Positions 36,749-47,438 are shown, counted from the stretch's first letter. The stretch is 64,000 nucleotides of DNA from Gottfriedia acidiceleris (GCF_002128425.1 NZ_NESS01000014.1:29261-93260), one strand, 5' to 3'. A program made the numbers and translations. The notes: generated by a model from the letters alone, not told the origin.

Positions 36749-39391
36749 ATGGAAACTACACAAAAATCATTACCAACAAAGTATGATCCGAATTTAGTTG
36801 AAAAAGATCGTTACCAATTTTGGTTAGATGGGAAATTCTTTGAAGCACAAGTTGAATCAGAAAAGCCGAAATATACAATCGTAATTCCTCCACCAAACGT
36901 AACTGGAAAATTACACTTAGGTCACGCTTGGGATACAACATTACAAGATATCTTAACTCGTACTAAACGAATGCAAGGTTATGACGTATTGTACTTACCT
37001 GGTATGGATCACGCTGGTATTGCAACACAAGCAAAGGTTGAAGCGAAATTACGTGAAGAAGGCGTATCAAGATATGATTTAGGACGTGAAAAATTCCTAG
37101 AAAAAGCTTGGGAGTGGAAAGAAGAATATGCTTCACACATTCGTTCTCAATGGGAAAAAATTGGTTTAGGTTTAGATTATAGCCGTGAACGCTTCACTTT
37201 AGATGAAGGTTTATCTGATGCAGTAAAAGAAGTATTTGTTAAGTTATATAACAAAGGATTAATTTATCGTGGTGAATATATCATCAACTGGGATCCAGCA
37301 ACAAAAACAGCTTTATCAGATATCGAAGTTATTTATAAGGATGTGCAAGGTGCATTCTACCATATGCAATATCCATTAACAGACGGGACTGGAAAAATTC
37401 AAATTGCAACTACTCGTCCTGAAACAATGCTTGGAGATACTGCAATTGCGGTTCACCCAGAGGATGAAAGATATAAATCAATGGTTGGTAAAACAGTTAC
37501 ACTTCCAATCGTTAATCGTGAAATACCAATCATTGCTGATGATTATGTTGATATGGAATTTGGTACTGGGGTTGTAAAAATTACTCCTGCTCATGACCCT
37601 AATGATTTTGAAGTTGGTAACCGTCATGACTTACCTCGCATTCTTGTAATGAATGAAGATGGTACGATGAATGAAAAAGCAGGAAAATACAATGGTATGG
37701 ATCGCTTTGAATGCCGTAAACAAATCGTTAAAGATTTACAAGAGATGGGTGTTCTTGTTGAAATCGAAGAACATATGCATTCTGTAGGTCATAGTGAACG
37801 TAGCGGTGCAGTAGTTGAGCCATATTTATCAACTCAATGGTTTGTTAAAATGCAACCATTAGCAGATGCTGCAGTAGCATTACAAAATTCTGATGATAGC
37901 GTAAAATTTGTACCAGATCGTTTTGAAAAAACTTATCTACGTTGGATGGAAAATATCCGTGACTGGTGTATTTCACGCCAATTATGGTGGGGACATCGTA
38001 TTCCGGCTTGGTACCATAAAGAAACTGGTGAGATTTATGTAAATCAAGAGCCACCAGCGGATATTGAAAATTGGAATCAAGATAACGACGTTTTAGATAC
38101 TTGGTTCAGTTCAGCATTATGGCCATTCTCAACTTTAGGTTGGCCAAATGAAGAAAGTAAGGATTTTCAAGCTTATTTCCCAACAAACGTATTAGTAACT
38201 GGTTATGATATTATTTTCTTCTGGGTATCACGAATGATTTTCCAAGGAATTGAATTTACTGGGAAACGTCCATTTAACGATGTTTTAATTCATGGCTTAG
38301 TACGTGACGAACAAGGACGTAAAATGAGTAAATCACTTGGTAACGGTGTTGACCCTATGGATGTTATTGAGAAGTATGGAGCAGATTCATTACGTTATTT
38401 CTTAACAACAGGAAGTTCACCAGGTCAAGATTTACGATTCAGTATTGAAAAAGTTGAAGCAACTTGGAACTTTGTAAACAAAATTTGGAATGCTTCTCGT
38501 TTTGCTTTAATGAATATGGAAGGCTTCACATATGAAAATATCGATTTAACGAAAGAAAAATCTGTTGCTGATGAATGGATTTTAACTCGCTTAAATGAAA
38601 CAATTGAAAGTGTAACATCTTTAATTGATCGCTATGAATTTGGTGAAGTTGGCCGTGTACTTTATAACTTCATTTGGGATGATGTTTGTGACTGGTATAT
38701 TGAAATGGCCAAGATTCCTTTATACGGTGACAATGAAGGTGCAAAAAATATGACTCGTTCAGTTCTAGCACATGTTTTAGAAAGTACGATGAAACTTTTA
38801 CATCCATTTATGCCTTTCGTTACTGAAGAAATTTGGCAATCTCTACCTCACCAAGGGGAGTCTATTACAGTTTCTGCTTGGCCAACAGTTAGAGAGGAAT
38901 TAACAAATAAAGAAGCTTCTGAAACGATGAAAATATTAGTTGAGCTAATTCGTTCAGTTCGTAATATTCGTGCAGAAGTAAACACGCCAATGAGCAAAAA
39001 AATTCAGCTAATGATTTCTGCAAAGGATGAAACTATTGCAGCTGCATTAGAAGAAAACCGTTCTTATATTGAGCGCTTCTGTAATCCAGAAGAATTAACA
39101 ATTTCTACTAACTTAACTGCACCAGAAAAATCGATGTCAGCAGTAATTAGTGGCGCAGAGCTTTATCTTCCTCTAGAAGGTTTAATTAATCTTGAAGAAG
39201 AGAAAAAACGTTTAGAAAAAGAATTAGAAAAATGGACTAGTGAAGTTGAACGAGTTCAAAAGAAATTAAGTAACCAAGGATTTGTAGCTAAAGCTCCTGC
39301 AGCAGTAATTGAAGAAGAGCGTCGTAAAGAAAAAGATTATCTTGAAAAACAAGAATCTGTAAGAGCTCGAATTGCAGAACTAAGTAAATAA
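36749..39391 (+). CDS. valS: Valyl-tRNA synthetase
   Basis: A class I synthetase of 880 residues. The HIGH motif appears as HLGH (56-59) within [14 protein letters not shown]. The CP1 editing domain has [17 protein letters not shown]. The KMSKS motif is at 525-529, and an anticodon-binding helical domain and a C-terminal tRNA-binding coiled coil (about 810-880) follow. AGAGGAG lies before the ATG. The T-box leader controls it, and a terminator separates it from folC. Confidence 0.98.
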   Translation: METTQKSLPTKYDPNLVEKDRYQFWLDGKFFEAQVESEKPKYTIVIPPPNVTGKLHLGHAWDTTLQDILTRTKRMQGYDVLYLPGMDHAGIATQAKVEAKLREEGVSRYDLGREKFLEKAWEWKEEYASHIRSQWEKIGLGLDYSRERFTLDEGLSDAVKEVFVKLYNKGLIYRGEYIINWDPATKTALSDIEVIYKDVQGAFYHMQYPLTDGTGKIQIATTRPETMLGDTAIAVHPEDERYKSMVGKTVTLPIVNREIPIIADDYVDMEFGTGVVKITPAHDPNDFEVGNRHDLPRILVMNEDGTMNEKAGKYNGMDRFECRKQIVKDLQEMGVLVEIEEHMHSVGHSERSGAVVEPYLSTQWFVKMQPLADAAVALQNSDDSVKFVPDRFEKTYLRWMENIRDWCISRQLWWGHRIPAWYHKETGEIYVNQEPPADIENWNQDNDVLDTWFSSALWPFSTLGWPNEESKDFQAYFPTNVLVTGYDIIFFWVSRMIFQGIEFTGKRPFNDVLIHGLVRDEQGRKMSKSLGNGVDPMDVIEKYGADSLRYFLTTGSSPGQDLRFSIEKVEATWNFVNKIWNASRFALMNMEGFTYENIDLTKEKSVADEWILTRLNETIESVTSLIDRYEFGEVGRVLYNFIWDDVCDWYIEMAKIPLYGDNEGAKNMTRSVLAHVLESTMKLLHPFMPFVTEEIWQSLPHQGESITVSAWPTVREELTNKEASETMKILVELIRSVRNIRAEVNTPMSKKIQLMISAKDETIAAALEENRSYIERFCNPEELTISTNLTAPEKSMSAVISGAELYLPLEGLINLEEEKKRLEKELEKWTSEVERVQKKLSNQGFVAKAPAAVIEEERRKEKDYLEKQESVRARIAELSK

Positions 39392-39432
39392 GTTAGTTTA
39401 AGCAGTCGATTTAATTGACTGTAATAAAAGTT

Positions 39433-39472
39433 AGAAAACGACGAATTGGTTAATAATTCGTCGTTTTTTACT
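39433..39472 (+). terminator. valS terminator
   Basis: Arms AACGACGAATT and AATTCGTCGTT around a short loop, followed by TTTTT. It lies just before folC and overlaps upstream in-frame codons, arguing for the later folC start. Confidence 0.88.
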
Positions 39473-39490
39473 ATGAAGGTAGGGTTAAAG

Positions 39491-40792
39491 ATGGTTAATA
39501 CATATGAGGAAGCATTGAAATGGATGTATAACAGAACAAAATTTGGCATTGTACCTGGATTACAAAGAATGGAAGAGATGCTTGAAAGACTAGGAAACCC
39601 GCAGCTAAGTGTCAAAGCAATTCATGTTGCAGGTACAAATGGGAAAGGTTCTACGATTACTTTCCTTCAAAGTATTTTATTAGATGCAGGGTATACTGTA
39701 GGAACTTTTACATCACCATATATATTAGATTATCGTGAACAAATCATGTTCTGCGGTGAAATGATTAGTGAAAAAGAATTTATTCAACTTGTAAACTGTA
39801 TGATTCCAATCGTTGAAGAAGTAGGAAAGTTGCCATGTGGTGCTCCAACTGAATTTGAAATCATTACAACAATGGCTTTTTACTTTTTCGGTAAGCTAAA
39901 AGAACACGACATTTTTTTAGTTGAAGCTGGGTTAGGTGGGTTAGAGGATTGTACAAATGTGATGACTCCTTTAATTAGCGTTATTACAAGTATTGGCCAT
40001 GATCATCAACAAATTCTTGGTGAAACAATAGAAGAAATCACTATGCATAAGGCAGGAATTATTAAAAAGGGAATTCCAATTGTTTCAGCAGAATTGAAAG
40101 ATAAAGCTTTAACAATTATTCGAAATGTTGCCATAGAAAATGAAGCTGATTATTTTGAATATGGCAAACATTTTTTTGCTTCACCTTTGAAAGTTAGTCT
40201 GTTTGAAAAATTTAATTATCAAGGAATTAACACGCTAATTGAAAACATTGAGTTATCAATGCTAGGAAAACATCAAATTAGAAATGCTTCCTGCGCGATT
40301 TGTGTTGTTCAATTATTACAAAATAAATACGGAATGAAATTTAGTGAAGTTAATATCAAAAGAGGATTAAATATAGCTAAAAAAGCAGGCAGATTAGAAA
40401 GAATAGCTTCTAATCCGATCATTTATATTGATGGGGCACATAATGTTGAGGGAATAAAAAGTTTAGTGGAAACGATGAAAAGCCATTTTCATGATAAGAA
40501 AATAAAGATTTTGTTTTCTGCCTTAAAAGATAAAAATGTCCAGGAGATGCTAAAAGAATTACGAGAAATAACAAATAATATTGTAATGACAACTTTTGAT
40601 TTTCCAAGAGCGATGAATAAAGATGAGTTAATTTCTAATGCTAATATACTCAATATAAAATATGAAAGTGATTTATCGATTGCAATAGACAAGAATATAA
40701 AGGATAGCCAGGAAAACGAGATAGTATTAATAACCGGTTCTTTATATTTTATCTCAGTAGTAAGAAGATATTTGCTAAAAAAATTCGCTTAA
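39491..40792 (+). CDS. folC: Folylpolyglutamate synthase / dihydrofolate synthase
   Basis: Adds glutamate to dihydropteroate and folates. The 433-residue Mur-ligase-fold protein has the ATP loop GTNGKGST (48-55), the folate-site segment GTFTSPYILDYREQI, EAGLGGLEDCTNV and the C-terminal IDGAHNVEGIKSL. The ATG at 39491 has AAGGTAGGG upstream; earlier in-frame starts lie within the terminator hairpin. folC follows valS as in B. subtilis, but comC, the usual next gene, is replaced by a GGDEF protein. Confidence 0.95.
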   Translation: MVNTYEEALKWMYNRTKFGIVPGLQRMEEMLERLGNPQLSVKAIHVAGTNGKGSTITFLQSILLDAGYTVGTFTSPYILDYREQIMFCGEMISEKEFIQLVNCMIPIVEEVGKLPCGAPTEFEIITTMAFYFFGKLKEHDIFLVEAGLGGLEDCTNVMTPLISVITSIGHDHQQILGETIEEITMHKAGIIKKGIPIVSAELKDKALTIIRNVAIENEADYFEYGKHFFASPLKVSLFEKFNYQGINTLIENIELSMLGKHQIRNASCAICVVQLLQNKYGMKFSEVNIKRGLNIAKKAGRLERIASNPIIYIDGAHNVEGIKSLVETMKSHFHDKKIKILFSALKDKNVQEMLKELREITNNIVMTTFDFPRAMNKDELISNANILNIKYESDLSIAIDKNIKDSQENEIVLITGSLYFISVVRRYLLKKFA

Positions 40793-40816
40793 AATTGTAA
40801 AGGAGGGCCCATAATT

Positions 40817-42532
40817 TTGATTAATAAGCATAGTAATAAGGTGATTTGGATCGCATGGATTGTTCTAATGCCTATCATATTTTATTATGCTAATATGGTT
40901 AGCCCTCTTAAACATTTAGACCGTTCAAATTTTTTGATTATAATCGCCTTATTTTTAATTGTTGCGAATATGCCGATACATATTAATGATGCTACATTTT
41001 CTTTTATTTTCGGAATCTCAATATTAGTCTTTTTATCGTATGGTTTATTTACAGAACTTTTAATAAGTCAATTAGCCTATTCAATTCTGTATTTAAGATT
41101 GAGTATTACAAAAAAAACTCTCTACCGAATGCCGCTTAATTCGATGATGTTTGCACTATGCTCTGTTAGTAGTGCGCTATTTTATTATTTAGTTGGGGGA
41201 AAGATTGAACCTACTGGGACTAAAGAAATATTGAGTAACCTATTTCCAATCCTTATTTACACACTTACTTCTTTTTGGATTAATCAAATCGTTATTTATT
41301 TTATTACAATTTACTTGTATAGAAGAGAAATGAACTTGATTAATAGAGAATTTAAGTGGGATTTGTTTATTTATCTACTAATGTATCCAATCGGAATAAG
41401 TCTTTATTTAATGTTGGAGACAAAAGGATATATTACGTTAATTTACTTATCGATTTACTATATTATTTTAATGATCATTTTAAATTCTTTATCCTCTGCC
41501 TTAAATATGAACAAATATTTAAAAACAACGATGCAAATAAGTCAAAAATTGTCCCAAAGAATGGAAGAGGAGAAAGTAATCGATGAGTTTTTTAAACAAT
41601 TAACTACATTAATTCCTGTTTCATATGGAATTTTATTTATAGTTGAAGATCAATCGCTTAAATTGCAAAGATATTTTCAAAATAAATGTGATGAAAAAAT
41701 ATTTAGTTGCCCATACTTTGATACTCTTGAAGGTTCAATATCTGAAAAAGTATTTTTTGAGAAAAGAAGATATAGTTTTAACAGACGTTCACAATGGTAC
41801 ACAAATGATCATTTGAAATTTTTAGAAGCAGAAAGTTTATTATCAATCCCGATTATTAAAAATCAAGAAATAGTTGGTGTACTTACAATTGCATCAGAAC
41901 AAAAAAATGCTTATAAAAAATACCAAGTAGTAATGATCGAAATACTGGCATTATATCTTGCAATTGCTATTGAAAATGCAAGGTTCTACTTACAAACAAA
42001 AATCAGAAGTGAAACTGATGCTTTAACTGGTGTATTTAATTTTGAATATCTCGAATCAAAAATTAAAGACGAGTTTGAACGTTTGAAAACATTCAAAGTA
42101 AAGACAATTTCATTAATTCTAATTGATTTAGATTATTTTAAAAGAGTGAATGACCAATACGGTCATCAAGCAGGTAATGAAGTATTATTTGAAGTTGCTA
42201 GACGGATTAAAATGGTAGTAGGTCAAAGTGGTTTAGTAGCTCGTTTTGGTGGAGAAGAATTTTCAGTTCTACTTGTAAATCATAGTGAAAGAGAAACATA
42301 TGATTTGGCAGAAGAAATTAGGAAATCGCTTGAAATCATTCCATTTTATATAACAAACCATATGACAAACAAAGATCAAAAGATTAAATTAACAGTAACT
42401 GCAAGTATAGGGGCAGCAGTTGCACCATTTGTGGCCAGAGAACCGTCAGACTTAATTCGATGTGCAGACAGAGCTATGTATTCAAAAGCAAAAAATGCTG
42501 GTAGAAATAAAGTTGCTATGTATAGAAAATAA
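40817..42532 (+). CDS. Membrane-bound diguanylate cyclase (MASE-like, GAF, GGDEF)
   Basis: A 571-residue protein predicted to make cyclic di-GMP. About seven N-terminal membrane segments (1-230) form a sensory module. A GAF domain follows (about 245-395, ending ALYLAIAIENARFY), then the GGDEF domain (about 405-570) with LIDLDYFKRVNDQYGHQAGN, the active-site variant GGEEF (478-482) and ADRAMYSKAKNAGRNKV. GGEEF is a functional form. No RxxD inhibitory site is seen five residues before it, so product inhibition may be weak. The start is TTG at 40817 behind AGGAGGG. Confidence 0.92.
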   Translation: MINKHSNKVIWIAWIVLMPIIFYYANMVSPLKHLDRSNFLIIIALFLIVANMPIHINDATFSFIFGISILVFLSYGLFTELLISQLAYSILYLRLSITKKTLYRMPLNSMMFALCSVSSALFYYLVGGKIEPTGTKEILSNLFPILIYTLTSFWINQIVIYFITIYLYRREMNLINREFKWDLFIYLLMYPIGISLYLMLETKGYITLIYLSIYYIILMIILNSLSSALNMNKYLKTTMQISQKLSQRMEEEKVIDEFFKQLTTLIPVSYGILFIVEDQSLKLQRYFQNKCDEKIFSCPYFDTLEGSISEKVFFEKRRYSFNRRSQWYTNDHLKFLEAESLLSIPIIKNQEIVGVLTIASEQKNAYKKYQVVMIEILALYLAIAIENARFYLQTKIRSETDALTGVFNFEYLESKIKDEFERLKTFKVKTISLILIDLDYFKRVNDQYGHQAGNEVLFEVARRIKMVVGQSGLVARFGGEEFSVLLVNHSERETYDLAEEIRKSLEIIPFYITNHMTNKDQKIKLTVTASIGAAVAPFVAREPSDLIRCADRAMYSKAKNAGRNKVAMYRK

Positions 42533-42570
42533 ATAACCACCGGGAATTATACGGTGGTTATTTATTTGTG
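42529..42570 (+). terminator. Terminator after the GGDEF gene
   Basis: Arms AAATAACCACCG and CGGTGGTTATTT around a 9-base loop. The stop codon is in the left arm. Confidence 0.85.
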
Positions 42571-42625
42571 TACATAAAAAATGGGCAAGTTTTTGTAAAT
42601 TTTTGTTGCACGATACCTGTTTGTC

Positions 42626-42641
42626 CTCGACAAATGTCGGC
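42626..42641. promoter_or_regulatory. Possible paired Spo0A-box-like heptamers before spoIIB
   Basis: CTCGACA (reverse-strand TGTCGAG, 6 of 7 to TGTCGAA) and, 2 bases on, TGTCGGC (5 of 7). They lie 67-82 bases before the spoIIB start. Weak evidence, supported only by the sporulation gene downstream. Confidence 0.3.
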
Positions 42642-42707
42642 GTGTTTTTCTGGAATTATATGTTAGTATTTTTTTACGTTTTAAAATAAAGTAGTAGGAG
42701 GATTCAT

Positions 42708-43673
42708 ATGGACAAGTCCTCAAAGATATCAATTAAAATTAATGGCGAGGAAAAAGCGTTTGAAGAAGGTGCTGTGACATCTCAAGATCAGGTAGAGAAG
42801 GACGGGGAATTTGGTTGGGTTTTACCAACTCCTGATGGGTTAGGAAAAAAAGTAATCGTTTTAGATGATGTTAAAAAGAAGAAGAAGATTAAGCCAGAGC
42901 AGAAGGTGAAGCAGAAGAAGAAGATTTCTTTCTTCACAAAGAAGTCACCTTCGAAAAGTATTATTATTTCTATTATAGGTGCAAGTTTAATAGGACTATG
43001 TTTTGGGTTTGTGTTCTTAGGGATCTTTAAACAATCAAAGCCAGATGCACTTAACCCAACTAAAAATAGTGAATCAGTTTCTGGTACAGCAACGACTCAA
43101 GAACAAATGAAGATTCCAGCAGTTAAGTTTGATTTGGCACAAGTTGGAATGTATAAAAGTATGGAATCAGCGAAGAAAAATGTAAAAGAAGTATCTACAA
43201 ATGGTTTAACCCCTGTCATTTATGAAAAAAATGATAATTTTTTTGTCGTTATTGCATTAAGTGGAAAAGATAGCACGTTTTTAGCAGATGAAGTTAAAAA
43301 TAAATTAAAAAGTACTTATTTAAAAGAAGAAACAATTGGTGGGCAAGTTTACAAAGGTCCAAAACAATCAGTCGATATGTATAAAGCTGAAGTTGAAACT
43401 TTTAATTTTATGTTATCATACTTAACGGATAAAAACTTTAACAATGAGAAACAGCTTGAACAAATAAGCTCAACGATGTTAATTTTAAGTAAACAAAAAG
43501 ATTATATTAAAAATAAGCAATTACTAAGTGGACTTAAGCATTTACAAAATATCGAAAAAATTATGTCCTCAAGTAGTAAACAAAATCTAAATAAAGTAAC
43601 CAAATCAGTCCAATATGATTTGTTATCCTTATTCAAAATATTAAAAGAACAAAAAAATACACTAACAAATTAA
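42708..43673 (+). CDS. spoIIB: Stage II sporulation protein SpoIIB (SPOR-like)
   Basis: SpoIIB helps dissolve septal peptidoglycan at the start of engulfment. The 321-residue protein has a cytoplasmic N-terminal part with GEFGWVLPTPDG, a Lys-rich stretch, one membrane segment (about 84-107) and an extracytoplasmic SPOR-like domain (about 138-215, FDLAQVGMYKSMESAKKNVKEV and FFVVIALSG). The C-terminal tail is helical. Position between folC and maf agrees with B. subtilis. AGGAGG precedes the ATG. Confidence 0.92.
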   Translation: MDKSSKISIKINGEEKAFEEGAVTSQDQVEKDGEFGWVLPTPDGLGKKVIVLDDVKKKKKIKPEQKVKQKKKISFFTKKSPSKSIIISIIGASLIGLCFGFVFLGIFKQSKPDALNPTKNSESVSGTATTQEQMKIPAVKFDLAQVGMYKSMESAKKNVKEVSTNGLTPVIYEKNDNFFVVIALSGKDSTFLADEVKNKLKSTYLKEETIGGQVYKGPKQSVDMYKAEVETFNFMLSYLTDKNFNNEKQLEQISSTMLILSKQKDYIKNKQLLSGLKHLQNIEKIMSSSSKQNLNKVTKSVQYDLLSLFKILKEQKNTLTN

Positions 43674-43695
43674 ATTTTGTTAGTGTATTTTTTAT
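43652..43695 (+). terminator. spoIIB terminator
   Basis: Arms AAATACACTAACAAA and TTTGTTAGTGTATTT, with the stop codon in the loop and a T-tract after. Confidence 0.88.
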
Positions 43696-43989
43696 TACAA
43701 ATTATATGAAAGAAATTAATATTCATCATTAAAAATTTCTAGGTGTAATTTAAAACTATTCAAATTTAAAGTTAATTTTATTTCGAAAACACTGGATTTT
43801 GACATAAAATATTTGAAAATGAAATTTTATTATTAGGGTATTTTAATACTTAACAAAACTTTCATTTTTATTACATTTTAGTAACGAATAGACAACGGAA
43901 AGTGTTTTTTACTAATTTGTGTTATAGTGATTATCTGGGTAGGATAGTCTTGTATCCTTCCTTTTAAAAATAAATAATAGGTGAATGAA
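43696..43989. other. maf upstream region
   Basis: AT-rich, gene-free. A TTGACA (43799-43804) has no good -10 partner. A TGT-TATAGT extended -10-like element lies near 43922. A short GGATA-TATCC hairpin is at about 43943-43958. No clear operator was found. Confidence 0.4.
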
Positions 43990-44550
43990 ATGAAAAAACT
44001 TATATTAGCCTCTGCATCTCCTCGAAGAAAAGAACTTCTTAGCATGTTAAATATCCCTTTTATCATTGAAACTAGTGATGTTGAAGAAGTAATGGAGCAG
44101 AATTTGCATTCTTCAGAGATTGTGTTGAAATTGGCGGAAGAAAAAGCAATAGATGTGTCCAATAAATTTCCAAATGCAGTAGTAATCGGTGCTGATACGA
44201 TCGTTACTTATAATGATAAAAAACTAGGTAAGCCTACCTCAAAAGAAGATGCATTTGCAATGTTAAAAATGCTATCTGGAAAAACACATGAGGTTTATAC
44301 TGGTGTATCAATTATTAATGAAGGTAAAAATAGTAGCTTTTATCAGTGTACAAAAATTACCTTTAGTGAACTAAGTGATCAAGAAATAATTGATTATATC
44401 AATACTAATGAGCCGATGGATAAAGCTGGTTCTTACGGCATACAAGGATATGGTGGTACATTTGTAGAGAAAATAGACGGCGACTATTACTCTGTTGTTG
44501 GACTTCCGATCAATAAAGTTAAGAAAAAACTAAGTGAACTAAATTTTTAA
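43990..44550 (+). CDS. maf: Nucleoside triphosphate pyrophosphatase Maf
   Basis: A 186-residue house-cleaning pyrophosphatase (dTTP/UTP type) linked to septation in B. subtilis. It has the N-terminal LASASPRRKELLSML, the catalytic VIGADTIV, the KLGKPTSKEDAFAMLKMLSGKTHEVYTGV block and AGSYGIQG. The ATG at 43990 follows AGGTGA; an upstream in-frame GTG overlaps that site. It opens the maf-radC-mreBCD-minCD cluster. Confidence 0.95.
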   Translation: MKKLILASASPRRKELLSMLNIPFIIETSDVEEVMEQNLHSSEIVLKLAEEKAIDVSNKFPNAVVIGADTIVTYNDKKLGKPTSKEDAFAMLKMLSGKTHEVYTGVSIINEGKNSSFYQCTKITFSELSDQEIIDYINTNEPMDKAGSYGIQGYGGTFVEKIDGDYYSVVGLPINKVKKKLSELNF

Positions 44551-44571
44551 CTTTTGATTTGAGGTGGTACC

Positions 44572-45258
44572 GTGTCAACTTCGCTTCTCATTAAAGATTT
44601 TCCAAAAGATGAAAGGCCAAGAGAGCGATTGTTAAAATTTGGTCCTGGTAGTTTGTCTAACCAGGATTTACTTGCAATCTTATTAAGAACTGGGACAAAA
44701 AATGAATCGGTTTTAAAAGTCTCAAACGAACTTTTATTGAAATTTGATGGACTAAGATTATTAATGAATGCGTCTGTTGAAGAAATATCAAATATTAAAG
44801 GTATCGGTGAAGCAAAAGCCGTACAGCTAATTGCTGCTTTTGAATTAGGAAAAAGAATTAATCGACTACAATATGACGAAAGATTCATTATTAAAAGTCC
44901 AGATGATTGTGCTAAATTTATGATGGATGAAATGAGATTTCTTGAACAAGAGCATTTTGTATGTTTATACTTAAATACGAAAAATCAAGTTATTGCCCGT
45001 GAAACTATTTTTAAAGGTAGTTTAAACGCATCGATTGTTCATCCTCGTGAAGTTTTTAAAGAAGCTTTTCGTAGATCTGCAAGCTCGATTATTTGCTTAC
45101 ACAATCATCCGAGTGGGGATCCTACTCCAAGTCGAGAAGATATTGAAGTAACAAAGCGATTAGTTGAATGTGGGAAAATAATTGGAATCGAATTACTAGA
45201 CCACATCATAATTGGTGAACATAAGTATGTCAGTTTAAAAGAAAAAGGTTACGTTTAA
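44572..45258 (+). CDS. radC: RadC-family JAB/MPN-domain protein
   Basis: A 228-residue protein with an N-terminal helix-hairpin-helix segment (VEEISNIKGIGEAKAVQLIAAFELGKR) and a C-terminal JAB domain whose metal motif HNHPSGDPTPSREDIEVTKRL is complete. Despite the name, a role in DNA repair is doubtful and the function is unknown. The start is GTG at 44572 behind GAGGTGG. It lies between maf and mreB as in many Firmicutes. Confidence 0.94.
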   Translation: MSTSLLIKDFPKDERPRERLLKFGPGSLSNQDLLAILLRTGTKNESVLKVSNELLLKFDGLRLLMNASVEEISNIKGIGEAKAVQLIAAFELGKRINRLQYDERFIIKSPDDCAKFMMDEMRFLEQEHFVCLYLNTKNQVIARETIFKGSLNASIVHPREVFKEAFRRSASSIICLHNHPSGDPTPSREDIEVTKRLVECGKIIGIELLDHIIIGEHKYVSLKEKGYV

Positions 45259-45393
45259 GGGTGTTCATTAGTAACTAATTGTTTTATAATGTAAGTTATG
45301 GATAAAAACCTGTTATTTACTAACGATAAGAGAATATAGTATAGATACTTTAAATATGAATTTAAGTTGTACGTTTTAGAAAGGAAGATACAT

Positions 45394-46431
45394 ATGTTTG
45401 GATTAGGCGGATTTACTCGAGATTTAGGAATAGACTTAGGTACAGCCAATACTTTAGTCTTTGTAAAAGGAAAAGGAATAGTAGTTAGAGAACCTTCTGT
45501 TGTTGCATTAAAGACAGATACGAAACAAATTGTTGCTGTAGGAAATTCAGCAAAACTTATGATTGGTCGTACTCCGGGAAATGTTGTTGCAACTAGACCG
45601 ATGAAAGATGGGGTAATTGCTGACTTTGAAACAACAGCAACAATGATGAAGCACTATATTGATCAAGCTCAAAAGAGTAATGGATTTTTCTCACGTAAAC
45701 CTTATGTAATGGTATGCGTACCATCAGGCATAACTGCTGTTGAAAAAAGAGCTGTTATTGATGCAACAAGACAAGCGGGTGCACGTGATGCATTCTTAAT
45801 TGAAGAACCCTTTGCTGCAGCAATTGGGGCTAATTTACCGGTTATGGAACCAACTGGAAGTATGGTTGTTGATATTGGTGGAGGAACAACTGAAGTTGCA
45901 ATTATCTCATTAGGTGGAATCGTTACAAGCCAATCGATTCGTACTGCCGGTGATGATATGGACGAAGCGATTATTCAATATATTAAAAAGAACTATAACT
46001 TATCAATTGGTGAACGTACTGCCGAACAGTTAAAGCTTGAAATTGGTTCAGCAATTAAAACTGAATCAGATGAACAAATGGATATTCGTGGTCGTGATTT
46101 AATTTCAGGTTTACCTAAAACAATTACAATCCATGGAGAAGAAATTGCAACAGCATTAAGTGATACAGTAGCAGCAATTGTTGAATCTGTAAAAAATACG
46201 TTAGAGAAAACGCCACCTGAATTAGCAGCAGACATTATTGATCGTGGAATCGTTCTTACCGGTGGTGGAGCACTTCTACGTAATCTTGACAAAGTAATTG
46301 CTCAAGAAACAAATATGCCTGTAATAGTTGCGGAAGACCCTCTTGACTGTGTTGCAATGGGTACAGGTAAAGCATTAGATAATATCGATATTTTCAAAAA
46401 GAATTATTCTTCAAGCACTTCATATCGATAA
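45394..46431 (+). CDS. mreB: Rod-shape-determining actin homolog MreB
   Basis: Forms membrane-bound filaments that direct lateral-wall synthesis. The 345-residue protein has phosphate 1 motif [14 protein letters not shown], the phosphate 2 motif [15 protein letters not shown] and the adenosine motif [15 protein letters not shown]. The N-terminal [12 protein letters not shown] supplies the membrane-binding amphipathic or hydrophobic start. The ATG at 45394 follows AGGAAG; an earlier in-frame ATG would add nine unrelated residues. Confidence 0.97.
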   Translation: MFGLGGFTRDLGIDLGTANTLVFVKGKGIVVREPSVVALKTDTKQIVAVGNSAKLMIGRTPGNVVATRPMKDGVIADFETTATMMKHYIDQAQKSNGFFSRKPYVMVCVPSGITAVEKRAVIDATRQAGARDAFLIEEPFAAAIGANLPVMEPTGSMVVDIGGGTTEVAIISLGGIVTSQSIRTAGDDMDEAIIQYIKKNYNLSIGERTAEQLKLEIGSAIKTESDEQMDIRGRDLISGLPKTITIHGEEIATALSDTVAAIVESVKNTLEKTPPELAADIIDRGIVLTGGGALLRNLDKVIAQETNMPVIVAEDPLDCVAMGTGKALDNIDIFKKNYSSSTSYR

Positions 46432-46501
46432 AAAAATTAGGCTAGTTTTCTAATGATGAACTACTAAATAAGTTCTTTAATAAGAAGATTAGTTAAAATT
46501 T

Positions 46502-46531
46502 GTAATCCTCACTACAATTAGTGAGGATTAC
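46502..46531 (+). other. Perfect 12-bp inverted repeat between mreB and mreC
   Basis: Arms GTAATCCTCACT and AGTGAGGATTAC around ACAATT. No T-tract follows, so it is unlikely to be an efficient intrinsic terminator. A processing or stabilising hairpin that sets the mreB to mreCD ratio is possible. Confidence 0.6.
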
Positions 46532-46583
46532 ATGCATGAAATCGTTAGAACAAAAAGTTGAATTGTTATAAGAGGGTGTAAGA

Positions 46584-47438
46584 ATGCCACAATTTTTTCA
46601 AAATAAACGTTTAATGATTGTCTTAGCTGCTATTATCTTACTAGTGGCACTTCTAGGTTATTCTTTAAGAAGTAACAGAAACCTTTCAATTCCTGAGCAG
46701 TTTATTAAAGATACAGTAAGTTTGACTGAAAAAGTATTTAATAAACCCGCACAACTTATTGCGGGTTTATTTAATAATTTGGCAGACTTAAAAGATACAT
46801 ATGAAGAAAATCAAGTTTTGAAAAGTAAGCTTGATAAATATGTTGAATTATCTGTACGTGAGAAAGCATTAGAAAAAGAAAATAAAGAATTAAAAGACAT
46901 GATCGGGAAAGAAAAAAGTTTAAGTGATTATGATACATTTCAGGCTACAGTAACAATAAGAGATCCAGATAAATGGCAACAAATCATTACAATTGATAAA
47001 GGATCGATAAGTGGAATTGAAAAAGAAATGGCAGTTATCACTTCTAAAGGCTTAGTTGGTAAAGTTAAAAATGTTTCTAAATTTTCATCAACTGTACAAT
47101 TATTAAGTTCTTCAGATCGAACAAATCGAATTTCTGCTAAAATTCAGCAAAAAGATACGGTTTTTGGTTTGATTGAAGGCTATGATGTTGAGAAACAAGC
47201 TTTACTATTTAAACGAATTCCATCAAATGCAAAAGTAAAAAAAGGACAAACAGTCGTGACTTCAGGTCTTGGTGGTGTTTTTCCAGCTAACCTAGTGATA
47301 GGAAAAGTTGAGGAAGTTGTTCCTGATGAACATGGTCTAACACAAACAGCTTATATTAAACCGCAAGCAGATTTTAATGACATAAATCATGTACTAGCTG
47401 TTAAGCGTTCAATTGATCAGCCACAGAAAGGAGAGTAA
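46584..47438 (+). CDS. mreC: Rod-shape-determining protein MreC
   Basis: A bitopic membrane protein of the elongasome. The 284 residues hold one N-terminal membrane segment (about 8-25), a coiled coil (about 65-108, ENQVLKSKLDKYVELSVREKALEKENKELKDMI) and two beta-barrel lobes with VITSKGLVGKV and VVTSGLGGVFPANLVIGKV. AGAGGGTG precedes the ATG. It is followed seven bases later by mreD. Confidence 0.95.
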   Translation: MPQFFQNKRLMIVLAAIILLVALLGYSLRSNRNLSIPEQFIKDTVSLTEKVFNKPAQLIAGLFNNLADLKDTYEENQVLKSKLDKYVELSVREKALEKENKELKDMIGKEKSLSDYDTFQATVTIRDPDKWQQIITIDKGSISGIEKEMAVITSKGLVGKVKNVSKFSSTVQLLSSSDRTNRISAKIQQKDTVFGLIEGYDVEKQALLFKRIPSNAKVKKGQTVVTSGLGGVFPANLVIGKVEEVVPDEHGLTQTAYIKPQADFNDINHVLAVKRSIDQPQKGE

